Of a DNA stretch of 8,709 bases, positions 1 to 6,405 are shown piece by piece (the first letter of the stretch is position 1; each line of letters opens with the position of its first letter). Origin of the DNA: Lachnospiraceae bacterium (lineage in GTDB: Bacteria; Bacillota_A; Clostridia; Lachnospirales; Lachnospiraceae). The stretch spans positions 1 to 8,709 of the forward strand of contig JAIKXO010000094.1 of the NCBI GenBank assembly GCA_024684065.1. Direction: 5' to 3'. The notes below the pieces were generated by a model. It made no database searches. It was not told the DNA's origin and saw nothing but the letters and a program-made list of their open reading frames with translations. Position numbers and translations under genes: made by a program.

Positions 1-484
1 TTCTCCTTATTTAAATATTATTAAATTTTCCAGTCGTTTCTACCTGTCTCATCCTTTTTCCGTCTCTGACGAATTCGCCTTATAAACGGCAATTCTCTTT
101 GATGATTATAGCTTTCAGCATAGATCATTGACCATTTGCGCTACACATAAGAATACAAAAATGTATTACTGTTAGTCAATATATAAAATTTAATTGGGTG
201 TAGCTAGTGTAGCTAGTTCTGCCGGTTTTTTATAGATATTTTTTTAATGATCTGTCATAATAATAAGTTGAATCCGATAGAATCTGTATCCATTTTCCTG
301 CCGTGTATTCAAAGGCGGAGCTATGGGCAATACACCTTTATCATACGTTTGTCTGTTCTGCGACTCGGGGGCAGAGAAACGCATCCCGGGCTGCCGGCAT
401 TATCCGTAGAATTGTTGGCCAGGATATGGGTTGGATTCGTGATTGAAGATATCCAGATTGCTTTGTCAGAAGGGGGAAAAACTC
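1..484. other. Gene-poor region upstream of the STAS gene
   Basis: I see no convincing gene in this stretch. The first ~250 bases are AT-rich and stop-rich. A TTGACC hexamer at 128-133 could be a -35 box, but no good -10 lies 17 nt downstream. Bases 320-410 hold a 28-codon ORF (ATG 323, stop 407-409) with a purine-rich stretch too close to the ATG to be a good ribosome binding site. Its YVCLFCDSGAEKRI stretch is faintly like the start of NusG-type antiterminators, but I would not call it a gene. Confidence 0.5.
198..215. repeat. 9-bp tandem repeat GTGTAGCTA x2, small hairpin
   Basis: Two perfect adjacent copies of GTGTAGCTA (198-206 and 207-215). Because TAGCTA is self-complementary, the copies can also pair as a 6-bp stem with a 3-nt loop. 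A run of six T follows about 12 nt later, after GCCGG. It may be a weak terminator relic of a gene left of the window, but the stem is short and the U-tract is not adjacent. Confidence 0.4.
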
Positions 485-775
485 ATGACCATCACAAAAG
501 AACTTAATGGGAATGAAGCTGTTCTCAGAGTTGACGGTCGGCTGGACACTCAGACATCGCCCGAACTGCTTTCGGTGATTGAAGGGCTGGATGATACTGT
601 TACGAGCCTGCTGTTGGATTTTTCCGGGCTGGAATTCATATCCTCCGCAGGTCTCAGAGTCGTGATCATCGCCAGCAAAAAAATGGAAGGCGCGCTTGTG
701 ATTAAGAATGTGTCTGTGAGAATCATGAGTATTTTTGAGATTACGGGTATAGATCACAATATAAAGTTCGAATGA
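485..775 (+). CDS. STAS-domain protein, anti-sigma factor antagonist-like
   Basis: Encodes a 96-residue single-domain STAS protein of the SpoIIAA/RsbV type. Such proteins bind an anti-sigma kinase when unphosphorylated and release it when a conserved serine is phosphorylated. The hallmark DFSGLEFISSAGLRVV (residues 45-60) is present; by alignment with SpoIIAA-like proteins Ser54, just before AGLRV, is the likely phospho-acceptor. The length is normal for a stand-alone STAS protein. The ATG at 485 is chosen because AGGGGG (471-476) sits 8 nt upstream; an in-frame TTG at 443 adds 14 residues that are not STAS-like. It lies 13 nt before the MATE fragment, so the two were probably co-transcribed. 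No HATPase kinase or PP2C phosphatase partner is visible in the window, so its regulatory target is unknown. Confidence 0.85.
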   Translation: MTITKELNGNEAVLRVDGRLDTQTSPELLSVIEGLDDTVTSLLLDFSGLEFISSAGLRVVIIASKKMEGALVIKNVSVRIMSIFEITGIDHNIKFE

Positions 776-788
776 TGACTGGATAATT

Positions 789-1136
789 ATGGAGAATGGT
801 AACAGTTATCTGATCAATAGAAGCCTAAATAAATATCTGATGGCTTCCATAGCCAGTACGGCGATCATGAGTATAAACGGTATGGTGGACAGCGTCCTCA
901 TGGGACAGCTGATCGGTCCGGAGACTGTTTCCGCGATTCAGAATGCCGTGCCGGTTATGGGCGTTATCGCCAGTATAAGCCTCCTGCTTTCCACCGGGGC
1001 ATCTATCATAGCGACGAAAGCACTGGGCAGGCGGGATTTCGATGAGGCTGGCAGCTCTATAACAGTCGCTGTTTCCTGTTGTCTGGGCTTCGGGATTTTG
1101 ATATCTTATGCGAAGCTTCGCATAACTGCGGCATAA
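789..1136 (+). pseudogene. MATE-family efflux transporter, N-terminal fragment
   Basis: The 115-codon ORF begins like a MATE multidrug/Na+ antiporter. A short cytoplasmic lead is followed by TM1 around residues 16-40 with the family-like NGMVDSVLMGQLIG stretch, TM2 around 55-79, and the start of TM3 (89-106). MATE proteins have about 440-470 residues and 12 helices, so only about a quarter remains. Homology stops near residue 106 (base 1106), exactly where a 20-bp palindrome begins. The last nine residues (YAKLRITAA) are read out of frame through the palindrome and into the neighbouring reductase fragment. The start follows the STAS stop by 13 nt with only a weak GGA ribosome binding site, which suits translational coupling. 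A transporter this short cannot function. The family call is by sequence pattern, without a search. Confidence 0.8.
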
Positions 1137-1963
1137 ACTGTGCCGCCAACGTAAAGCATTTTGTCAAGGACGATTCGCTTGACCGCATCAATTTCCATGG
1201 TGTTGAAAACCTGATTGAGGTCTGCCTGAAAAACCACATGCGGCTTGTCCAGGTATCCACCCTTTCAGTCGGAGGCAGTACAGAGGCCGGAAAGAAAGAC
1301 AGACTTTATGAGAATGACCTCTATTTCGGGCAGAATCTTGACAATGATTACATCCGCACCAAATTCCTTGCGGAACGCGCCATCCTTGAAGCCAGGGTGG
1401 AGCGAGGTCTTGACGCCGTCATATTAAGGGCGGGAAACCTCATGGGCAGATATTCTGACGGCGAGTTCCAGATCAACTTCCTGACAAATGCCTTTATGAG
1501 ATCGCTTGCGGCGTTTCACCGCCTCGGCGCGTGCCCGGTCACTGCTCTCGCGGACGTTGTCGAACTGTCGCCCATAGACTTTACGGCCGCCGCGATGCTG
1601 ACCCTGGCCGGGGTGAACAGTAGCTTTAGCGTTTTCAATGTCAACAACAATCATACGGTGACCAGGGGAGATATCATCTTTGCTCTGAACAGACATGGGC
1701 TTAAGATCGCCATTGTCACGGAAAAAGAATTTACCGGAATCATGCAGGCGGCTTCGGAAAATGATTCTTACAGCGAGTCGATCATGTCAATGACGGCTTA
1801 TGAAGCAAGGGAGGGAGAAAACCTGGTTCCGGTGGAAAGCGACAACTGTTTCACTGTCAACGCGCTCTACCGCCTCGGCTTCAAATGGCCCATTGTCGAT
1901 GATGCCTACCTGGAAAGAATCATTTCCGCTGTAGAAACCCTGGAATTCTTTCAAAACCTGTAG
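1079..1963 (+). pseudogene. Thioester reductase (SDR-type) domain, C-terminal fragment
   Basis: This is the C-terminal ~280 residues of an extended-SDR thioester reductase domain (male-sterility/NAD-binding-4 type). Such domains reductively release acyl chains from carrier proteins of NRPS, PKS or carboxylic-acid reductase enzymes as aldehydes or alcohols. Counting from the TTG at 1079, INCAANVKHF (19-28), QVSTLSVGG (58-66) and the active-site pair Tyr91/Lys95 in DYIRTK are visible. RAGNLMGRYSDG and LSPIDFTAAAM further on are also typical of the family. Missing are the N-terminal Rossmann GxxGxxG NAD(P)-binding loop and about 100 residues around it, so cofactor binding should be lost. The first ~15 codons are read through the palindrome and the MATE tail, so true homology begins near base 1124. 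There is no ribosome binding site. The rest of the frame is intact to a natural stop, suggesting a recent truncation. Whether it was free-standing or the tail of a large synthetase cannot be told. Confidence 0.75.
1106..1125. repeat. Perfect 20-bp palindrome at a gene-fusion junction
   Basis: TTATGCGAAGCTTCGCATAA equals its own reverse complement. It sits exactly where MATE homology ends and just before thioester-reductase homology begins. It is followed by an imperfect direct repeat, GCATAACTG (1120-1128) and GCATAAACTG (1131-1140). No second full copy occurs in the window. It could be a recombination scar, a short dispersed palindromic element, or a former regulatory/hairpin site between the two original genes. 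Confidence 0.85.
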
Positions 1964-1976
1964 GACATAAGTGGTT

Positions 1977-2165
1977 CTATAGAGGCATGAACAGACAGAC
2001 GACAATGTCGCTGATCAGCGACGAACCGACACAGGCAGCAACGCCATAGAAGGCGACATTGATGGTCAGAGCCCGCAATGACTGTTCACGGTTTATTGCT
2101 TCCTTGACATTGTGCGGTAAAGTCTTAATTCCCAATCCCTTTGGCGCATTACGGGTTTCCGCCAT
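1977..2165 (-). CDS. Possible small membrane protein or gene fragment, unknown
   Basis: A 62-codon minus-strand ORF with one hydrophobic stretch near the C-terminus (about residues 33-59, ALTINVAFYGVAACVG onward). I do not recognise the family. The codons resemble those of the neighbouring genes, which favours it over random DNA. The ribosome binding site is poor (AGAGAAG about 13 nt from ATG), and the frame is closed by TAA only seven codons upstream of the ATG. It may be the end of a longer broken gene whose upstream part is in another frame (2166-2329). It contains a perfect 16-bp palindrome (2007-2022). Chance ORF remains possible. Confidence 0.3.
   Translation of the reverse strand: MAETRNAPKGLGIKTLPHNVKEAINREQSLRALTINVAFYGVAACVGSSLISDIVVCLFMPL
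2007..2022. repeat. Perfect 16-bp palindrome
   Basis: GTCGCTGATCAGCGAC is fully self-complementary with no spacer. It lies inside the doubtful minus-strand ORF, about 45 nt downstream of the reductase fragment's stop. With no T-tract on either side it is not a clear terminator. It may simply reflect coding sequence, or be a structure at the 3' end of the reductase transcript. Confidence 0.5.
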
Positions 2166-2390
2166 GTAAATGGAATCTTCTCTTTAAGATCTGCACTACC
2201 GTTCTTTATATAGCAGGTAGAGATCGCATCAGGATTAAACGTAGCACTGCTGGTGTGATAGTCATCGTCTTTGTCGTCCTTTTCGTCCTTCTTATCATCG
2301 TCAAATATGGTACTGAATTTATAATGCATTTAGAGAGATATATCAACACTTTTAGTGCTTTTTAACGATACATTAAAAGCGACCTGACTA
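2166..2390. other. No clear gene; low-complexity stretch
   Basis: Bases 2263-2308 are a biased run of GTC/GTT/CTT triplets. It reads as a hydrophobic V/L/I-rich segment on the plus strand (ORF from 2141 to 2365) and as an Asp/Lys-rich segment on the minus strand (ORF 2329 to 2093). Neither has a usable ribosome binding site or a family I recognise, and each could be the shadow of the other. The minus-strand version could be the 5' part of the 1977-2165 ORF if a frameshift occurred near 2180. I make no gene call. Confidence 0.35.
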
Positions 2391-2423
2391 TAATCCCCCG
2401 GCAAGCTTTTTGCCGGGGGATTA
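2391..2423. terminator. Strong hairpin downstream of dinB, likely terminator
   Basis: A perfect 14-bp stem (2391-2404 with 2410-2423) around a 5-nt loop, containing CCCCCGG/CCGGGGG. It lies about 75 nt beyond the dinB stop on the minus strand, which fits a 3'-end structure. Neither side has a proper T-tract, so it may act as a stabilising 3' hairpin or a Rho-assisted terminator. It is palindromic and could serve both strands. Confidence 0.6.
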
Positions 2424-2496
2424 CTGACAGACAGTATTATATTACATGCTTAAGCACAAATTATCCCTCACTAATTTCCCATCTCAGACATTCTAC

Positions 2497-3789
2497 TTAT
2501 ACTTCAGTATTTTTTCTGCTCTGATCATACTGCCCATTGTCTGCCCGCTCTGAAGCCTGCTTCCCTTTAAACTTCCGTCCCACCTCAGTATCCAGGTTCA
2601 TCAGGCTTCCCCTCATAATAACGTCTGATCCGAATCTCTCCCGCAATGCATCTACTGTTTTGTCAAGCTTCTGATCCCTCTTTCTCTTTTTTTCCTGTTC
2701 CGATTGAAAAAATGAGAGTTGTTCGTCCTCCGCTCCTTTTTCCAGTTTCGTCAGGGAGATCCCCATAAGGCGCAGAGGCCTTTTATCCTTCCAAAGCTCC
2801 GACAGGAGCTTTTGGGCGGTTTCATACACCTCATTGCAGGTGTCCACTGCATTTTCCAGGGTCGTCTGATGTGATCTCGTATGAAAATCCAGATAACGAA
2901 TAGATACGCTTACGCAATGCGCCTTTGCCCCGTCTCTGCGCATATGTTCAGTAACGCTGTCGGAAAGAGCCAACAGAATCTTATGCGCCACCTCATCCTC
3001 AGTAACGTCATTCTCCAGAGTCACTTCATTGCTGTATCCCTTCGCTTCCTCGGGCTGTACGGCCACAGGTGAGTCATCCAGTCCGTTTGCGTACCGATAT
3101 GCCTGGAGACTCATCTTGTTCCCAAGGGCATCCGCCAGCCGGCCCGGATCGGACAATGCCAGCTCACCGATGGTACGGATATTCATCTCTGTCAGTTTCT
3201 TTACAGTGGATTTACCAATAAACAAAAGGTCTCCTACCGGCAGCGGCCACATTTTTTCCTGTATTTCATCCGGAAACAGCGTGTGGACTTTATCCGGCTT
3301 TTCAAAATCGCTGGCCATCTTCGCGCAGAGCTTATTGTTTCCGATCCCGATGTTGACCGTGAAGCCAAGTTCGTCCCGGATCTTATCTTTGATCTCATAT
3401 GCCGTGGCAACGGGATCCGGATATACCAGTTCAGTCCCTGTCATATCTAAAAAGCATTCATCGATGGAGAACTCCTCTACCACAGGAGCATAGCTTCGGC
3501 ATATATCCTTAAATGCCTTTGAGCAGGAGGAATACAGCTTAAAATCCGAAGGCACCACAACAAGACCGGGGCATTTACGCAGAGCCTGAGATACCGGCTC
3601 CCCGGTCTGGATATTGTATTTCTTCGCTGGGATGGACTTGGCTACTACAATGCTTCGCCTCGATTCCGGGTCTCCCCCGACACAGGAAGGGATAAGCCTC
3701 AGATCAGGCTCCCCTGCTCTCACCCGTCTTGCTGCCTCCCAGGAAAGAAATGCACTATTTACATCCACATGGAATATAAGCCTCCCCAT
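2497..3789 (-). CDS. dinB: DNA polymerase IV (DinB, Y-family translesion polymerase)
   Basis: A 430-residue Y-family polymerase that copies past damaged bases at low fidelity. The palm carries the metal-binding residues Asp9 (HVDVNSAF, 7-14) and Asp110-Glu111 (FSIDECFLDM). By alignment with E. coli DinB, Phe14 is the steric gate that excludes ribonucleotides; the usual second Asp of the DxD pair is Asn11, as in the clostridial branch as I know it. The helix-hairpin-helix thumb region follows (around 190-225, LLFIGKSTVKKL), then the little finger from about 245. QLSFF at 357-361 is a good beta-clamp binding motif. It is followed by a 69-residue charged tail containing KLDKTVDALRERFG, longer than in E. 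coli DinB (351 aa). The ATG at 3789 has GGGGATG about 10 nt upstream. Transcription likely starts from the extended -10 at 3831-3839. I see no LexA-type operator, so SOS control is not shown. It appears intact. Confidence 0.95.
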   Translation of the reverse strand: MGRLIFHVDVNSAFLSWEAARRVRAGEPDLRLIPSCVGGDPESRRSIVVAKSIPAKKYNIQTGEPVSQALRKCPGLVVVPSDFKLYSSCSKAFKDICRSYAPVVEEFSIDECFLDMTGTELVYPDPVATAYEIKDKIRDELGFTVNIGIGNNKLCAKMASDFEKPDKVHTLFPDEIQEKMWPLPVGDLLFIGKSTVKKLTEMNIRTIGELALSDPGRLADALGNKMSLQAYRYANGLDDSPVAVQPEEAKGYSNEVTLENDVTEDEVAHKILLALSDSVTEHMRRDGAKAHCVSVSIRYLDFHTRSHQTTLENAVDTCNEVYETAQKLLSELWKDKRPLRLMGISLTKLEKGAEDEQLSFFQSEQEKKRKRDQKLDKTVDALRERFGSDVIMRGSLMNLDTEVGRKFKGKQASERADNGQYDQSRKNTEV

Positions 3790-3830
3790 AGCTGCACATC
3801 CCCGGTTCTCTGTTTTTGTTATTTTTAATC

Positions 3831-3839
3831 AGTATAGCA
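3831..3839 (-). promoter_or_regulatory. Extended -10 promoter for dinB
   Basis: Read on the minus strand, TGCTATACT has the TGn extension plus a TATACT -10 hexamer. It lies about 42 nt upstream of the dinB ATG, giving a short leader of about 35 nt. The -35 region is weak, which extended -10 promoters tolerate. A 13-bp palindrome, ACATATTATATGT (3849-3861), overlaps the -35 side and could be an operator or a second TATAAT -10 box. Confidence 0.5.
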
Positions 3840-3919
3840 TAAAACAAAACATATTATATGTGGTATGCTTACATCTATGAGAATTTAATTGTATCGATGT
3901 TGCAAACACACTTGAACAA

Positions 3920-3985
3920 TCACACTCCGCCAGACGCCTTTGCCATCGCATCGTCATTAAGCGCCATGTTCTTGTTGTCTGACAT
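3920..3985 (-). CDS. 21-residue peptide with Gly-Gly leader-like motif
   Basis: A very short minus-strand ORF supported mainly by its ribosome binding site. AAAGGAGG (3993-4000) is a near-perfect anti-16S match placed 7 nt before the ATG at 3985. The peptide begins MSDNKNM and ends ALNDDAMAKASGGV. The pattern Leu-Asn/Asp-Asp-x-Met/Leu-x-x-x-Ser-Gly-Gly resembles the double-glycine leaders of Firmicutes bacteriocins and other secreted or modified peptides, which C39-peptidase ABC exporters cut after GG. Here TGA follows one residue after GG, so no core remains. It could be a truncated precursor, a frameshifted one (the next frame continues about 32 codons with four Cys), or a short regulatory ORF 130 nt ahead of dinB. 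No exporter or modification enzyme is in the window. Function is unknown. Confidence 0.55.
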   Translation of the reverse strand: MSDNKNMALNDDAMAKASGGV

Positions 3986-4081
3986 TGTCCTGCCTCCTTT
4001 GAAAAGCTGTATTTTTGTTCTTTGCCCTATGGTCTGTTTCCCCTGTTATCGTTCCATGCTCTTTATGATACAGCTGTGATA

Positions 4082-4090
4082 TGCTATAAT
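4082..4090 (+). promoter_or_regulatory. Extended -10 promoter, plus strand
   Basis: TGCTATAAT combines the TGn extension with a consensus TATAAT. The hexamer 17 nt upstream (TTTATG, 4062-4067) is a poor -35. A start near 4097 would give a leader of about 150 nt for the gene at 4246. It is the best promoter candidate for that gene and points away from the minus-strand peptide gene. Confidence 0.45.
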
Positions 4091-4245
4091 CTGTTCATGA
4101 TAAACCTCGGATTTAGCAAATTAAAGGGTTCTCATTCGGCAAAATCACCGAAACATGACCCTCTCAGAACCGGGCGGATCCATCTTGAACTGATAGATAG
4201 AATCTCTCATTATTAACATCAGTTTTGATTTATGCAGGCAGGCAA

Positions 4246-4647
4246 ATGAATAGGATATTAAAAATAATATACTTCCAGAACAAGCTGGAAATTAATAAAA
4301 TAAGAATCCGCATCGAGCTGAAAAAATATATGGCGAGAATCAACACCGCAGCGGATGAAGTGGAAAAAGCCCGGAACGCAGGTTACTTTTCTGATGAAAC
4401 AGCCGCATCGCTGCTCGAGGATCTCAGCCTCCGGCTAAAAAACATACAGCTGCGCGGCAGGCAGCTAAATGACAATCTGCCGGATAAAAGCAACATATCG
4501 GCTGCGCTGTTTGATATTATGGAAAGAGAATTTGAGAAATGCCGCCAATTATACGAAGAGCTGAAAAACATAACAGAGCCGTATTGTACCCTGGTAAACA
4601 GGCTTGCGGAAATATTCCGGGAAAATGAGGATCCGAAGACAGCATGA
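4246..4647 (+). CDS. Hypothetical helical protein, 133 residues
   Basis: I do not recognise a family. The product is almost entirely charged and helix-favouring. It has a basic, hydrophobic start (MNRILKIIYF), then heptad-like stretches around residues 12-45, 50-77 and 86-127 separated by a Pro/Asn-rich turn (NDNLPDKSN, 75-83), suggesting a helical bundle or coiled coil. There is no signal peptide, no clear membrane span and a single Cys (113). The ATG at 4246 has only a weak AGGCAGG upstream, 3 nt away; an in-frame TTG at 4225 would add seven residues. Codon use is even along the frame and no frame on the opposite strand is plausible. Orphan gene: the neighbours on both sides are on the other strand. 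A structural or adaptor role is a guess. Confidence 0.65.
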   Translation: MNRILKIIYFQNKLEINKIRIRIELKKYMARINTAADEVEKARNAGYFSDETAASLLEDLSLRLKNIQLRGRQLNDNLPDKSNISAALFDIMEREFEKCRQLYEELKNITEPYCTLVNRLAEIFRENEDPKTA

Positions 4648-4818
4648 GCCTGACAATCTTTCCGCTGTTCTTTTCAGCAATACCAGTTTCTGATAATGGT
4701 TAACAGGATCAGTCATTGAGTTTTCCCCTCATTTCAATGGAAAATGCTGTAACCCTTCGGCTATTCAGGCTGCCCTTTGATAGAGGACTCATACCGGTAA
4801 GGTGACCGATCCCCGGTT

Positions 4819-5901
4819 TCAGTGGATATAGTAACCTTTTATCTGCTTCAGGATATCACAGGTAACGGAGGGATTCTCCCATAAAGGACTGTGAGCCGCA
4901 TCGGGTATCAGATAAAATTGTTTATCCGGTGCATCGATGATATCGCAGTATTCTGAAACCAGCTCCCAGGGACAGTTGTAATCCGCCTCACCGCTTATGA
5001 AGTAGACCGGTATTTTAAGAGATGTAACAGTTGTTCTGTAATCGAAGTTATCGAGCTCTTCGGCAAGAGGCGTTTTTCGATACATTTTCATGGCGGGAAC
5101 ATATTGCAGCTTTTCCTTTACCGTATAGCATCTGCAGAACAGTATCGGCAGAACGATCCCCTGAAATTCCGATTTGTCTTTGATCGTTCCTCCGCCCGCT
5201 TTGTGGACAAGGGCAACATAATTGTACCAGTCTTTACATATAACTTTTCCGTCTTTTGTTTTTTCGACGGAAGCTTCAAGCTTTTTGAGAGACGAGCTGT
5301 CATTTCTTTCCGTGAAGACACCTTTCATAAAGTCATACATCAGAGTGTCACGATCCGGTCCGTCGGTAACGCATTGGGCCATGTTGACCAGGGCGTAATA
5401 GTTTTCGGGGTGTTCTGCGGCAGCGCGCAGAGCGATGTGTGTTCCTCCGGAGAATCCCATGATGAAGATCCTGTCCTTACCGAATCTATCCTTCAGATAT
5501 TCCGTGACGGTTTCTGTATCTTTGAGAATGTTTTCGAGGGTGATCTTTTCGGTATCAAAGCTTTCATCGTAAGCGATGCCCATATCCCTGTAATCCCAAT
5601 AGACGACAGTGAATTCGTCTTCAAGATTCATTTGCTTATACTTGTCGGTGAAGACATAGTCGTCGGTGCCGGGACCGCTTGATACAAACAGAAGCACCGG
5701 ATTGTCCGTGTCTTTACTGTTAATAAAAAAGCCATTGGGGCTGCCGTTTATATCCATCACGAACTTTTCCGAAAGGCTTTTTTCGCCGTCGTAGGTTCGG
5801 ATCCTGCCTGAGCTGATAAGGCACCATATCACAAAAAGAATCAAAAGCAGTACAATCAGCCATACAGCAATTTTCATAGGTTTATTTCCCGTCCTTTTCA
5901 T
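4819..5901 (-). CDS. Membrane-anchored alpha/beta hydrolase
   Basis: A 360-residue alpha/beta-hydrolase fold protein with a basic N-terminus and one membrane helix (about residues 9-30), so the enzyme domain probably sits outside the membrane. Motifs in order: SSGPGTDD (75-82), replacing the HGGPG oxyanion loop of proline iminopeptidases; WDYRDMG (102-108); the nucleophile elbow GFSGG with Ser151; the acid Asp307 in SGEADYNCP; and His337 in DAAHSPLWENP. The catalytic triad is complete. The architecture is closest to S33-type aminopeptidase/esterase enzymes, but the substrate cannot be read from sequence. The start is uncertain: ATG 5901 and ATG 5877 (eight residues shorter, starting MKIAVWL) both lack a strong ribosome binding site; an in-frame TTG at 5955 is unlikely. 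A remnant of a second esterase lies about 100 nt upstream. Confidence 0.85.
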   Translation of the reverse strand: MKRTGNKPMKIAVWLIVLLLILFVIWCLISSGRIRTYDGEKSLSEKFVMDINGSPNGFFINSKDTDNPVLLFVSSGPGTDDYVFTDKYKQMNLEDEFTVVYWDYRDMGIAYDESFDTEKITLENILKDTETVTEYLKDRFGKDRIFIMGFSGGTHIALRAAAEHPENYYALVNMAQCVTDGPDRDTLMYDFMKGVFTERNDSSSLKKLEASVEKTKDGKVICKDWYNYVALVHKAGGGTIKDKSEFQGIVLPILFCRCYTVKEKLQYVPAMKMYRKTPLAEELDNFDYRTTVTSLKIPVYFISGEADYNCPWELVSEYCDIIDAPDKQFYLIPDAAHSPLWENPSVTCDILKQIKGYYIH

Positions 5902-6000
5902 CTTCCACGACCCCAATCCTGACACTGCAAATATATTATGGCAGCACACACCCAATGATCTTAAATATTTTTTATGACCTTCAAACTCTCACCACATCAA

Positions 6001-6198
6001 TTATTCATACAGATCGTTCTTTTTTAGGAAGCCCAGAGCGTTAAGCCGGTACTCGACCGTAACAAGGATAATATCCGGGTTCTCATGAACAAAGCTGGTA
6101 CCCTCCTCACGCGGCTCGGTCGTACCTCCGATCTCGTAAGCACCACCGTTGATCTGGTACATTATTTTTTTGTAAATGTGACTGCTGCTTTCTGATGA
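6001..6198 (-). pseudogene. Type-B carboxylesterase remnant
   Basis: The open minus-strand frame contains YKKIMYQINGGAYEIGG, then a short gap and PDIILVTVEYRLNALGFL. This matches the segment of carboxylesterases (PF00135 type) that normally reads like xxVMVWIHGGAFxxG followed by VVVVTVNYRLGxxGFL. The oxyanion-hole His of HGGA is Asn here. Only about 50-60 of roughly 500 residues survive. The frame stops at TAA (6001-6003) just after the GFL motif, before the nucleophile GESAG, and is closed upstream at 6199-6201. There is no ribosome binding site. It is a decayed fragment lying upstream of the intact hydrolase on the same strand. The motif match is by eye. Confidence 0.65.
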
Positions 6199-6405
6199 TT
6201 ATATCATAATTCCTGAAAGCCGCATGATTTTTTCCTGCCTGCCTCACGATCTCCGTCAGAGGTCTGCCCCCTGCTCCTTAAATCCAGACTGGCGATAAAT
6301 GGATTCCTTATTCCAGATCAGCGGCAGGATCGTCATTTTATATTTTCATCATGCTTCCGGCCTCCCGCCATGTAGGAATATCCGGATCCAAAATTCTCAA
6401 GAATC
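6199..6405. other. Intergenic, no gene seen
   Basis: Bases between the esterase remnant and the transporter promoter. A 26-codon minus-strand ORF (6256-6336, starting MTILPLIW) lacks a ribosome binding site and resembles nothing I know. It could be more debris from a decayed gene. No purine or other known riboswitch is recognisable ahead of the transporter promoter. Confidence 0.4.

Noticed and set aside
341..757. 138-codon minus-strand ORF
   Set aside because: Antisense to the STAS gene, His/Phe-rich, no ribosome binding site.
1106..2022. Insertion sequence bounded by the two palindromes
   Set aside because: The 20-bp and 16-bp palindromes are different in sequence, no transposase lies between them and no target duplication is visible.
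3029..3493. 154-codon plus-strand ORF
   Set aside because: Antisense shadow of dinB, covering its catalytic and thumb regions; Ser-rich composition typical of an antisense frame.
4022..4216. Plus-strand ORF and its inner ATG at 4097
   Set aside because: No ribosome binding site, and the inner ATG would coincide with the predicted transcription start; not recognisable.
4648..4818. Terminator between the convergent genes
   Set aside because: Only weak pairings such as TTTTCC/GGAAAA with a long loop; no stable stem followed by a T-tract on either strand.
5104..5682. 192-codon plus-strand ORF
   Set aside because: Lies entirely antisense to the alpha/beta hydrolase, whose catalytic motifs are intact; no ribosome binding site and no recognisable family.
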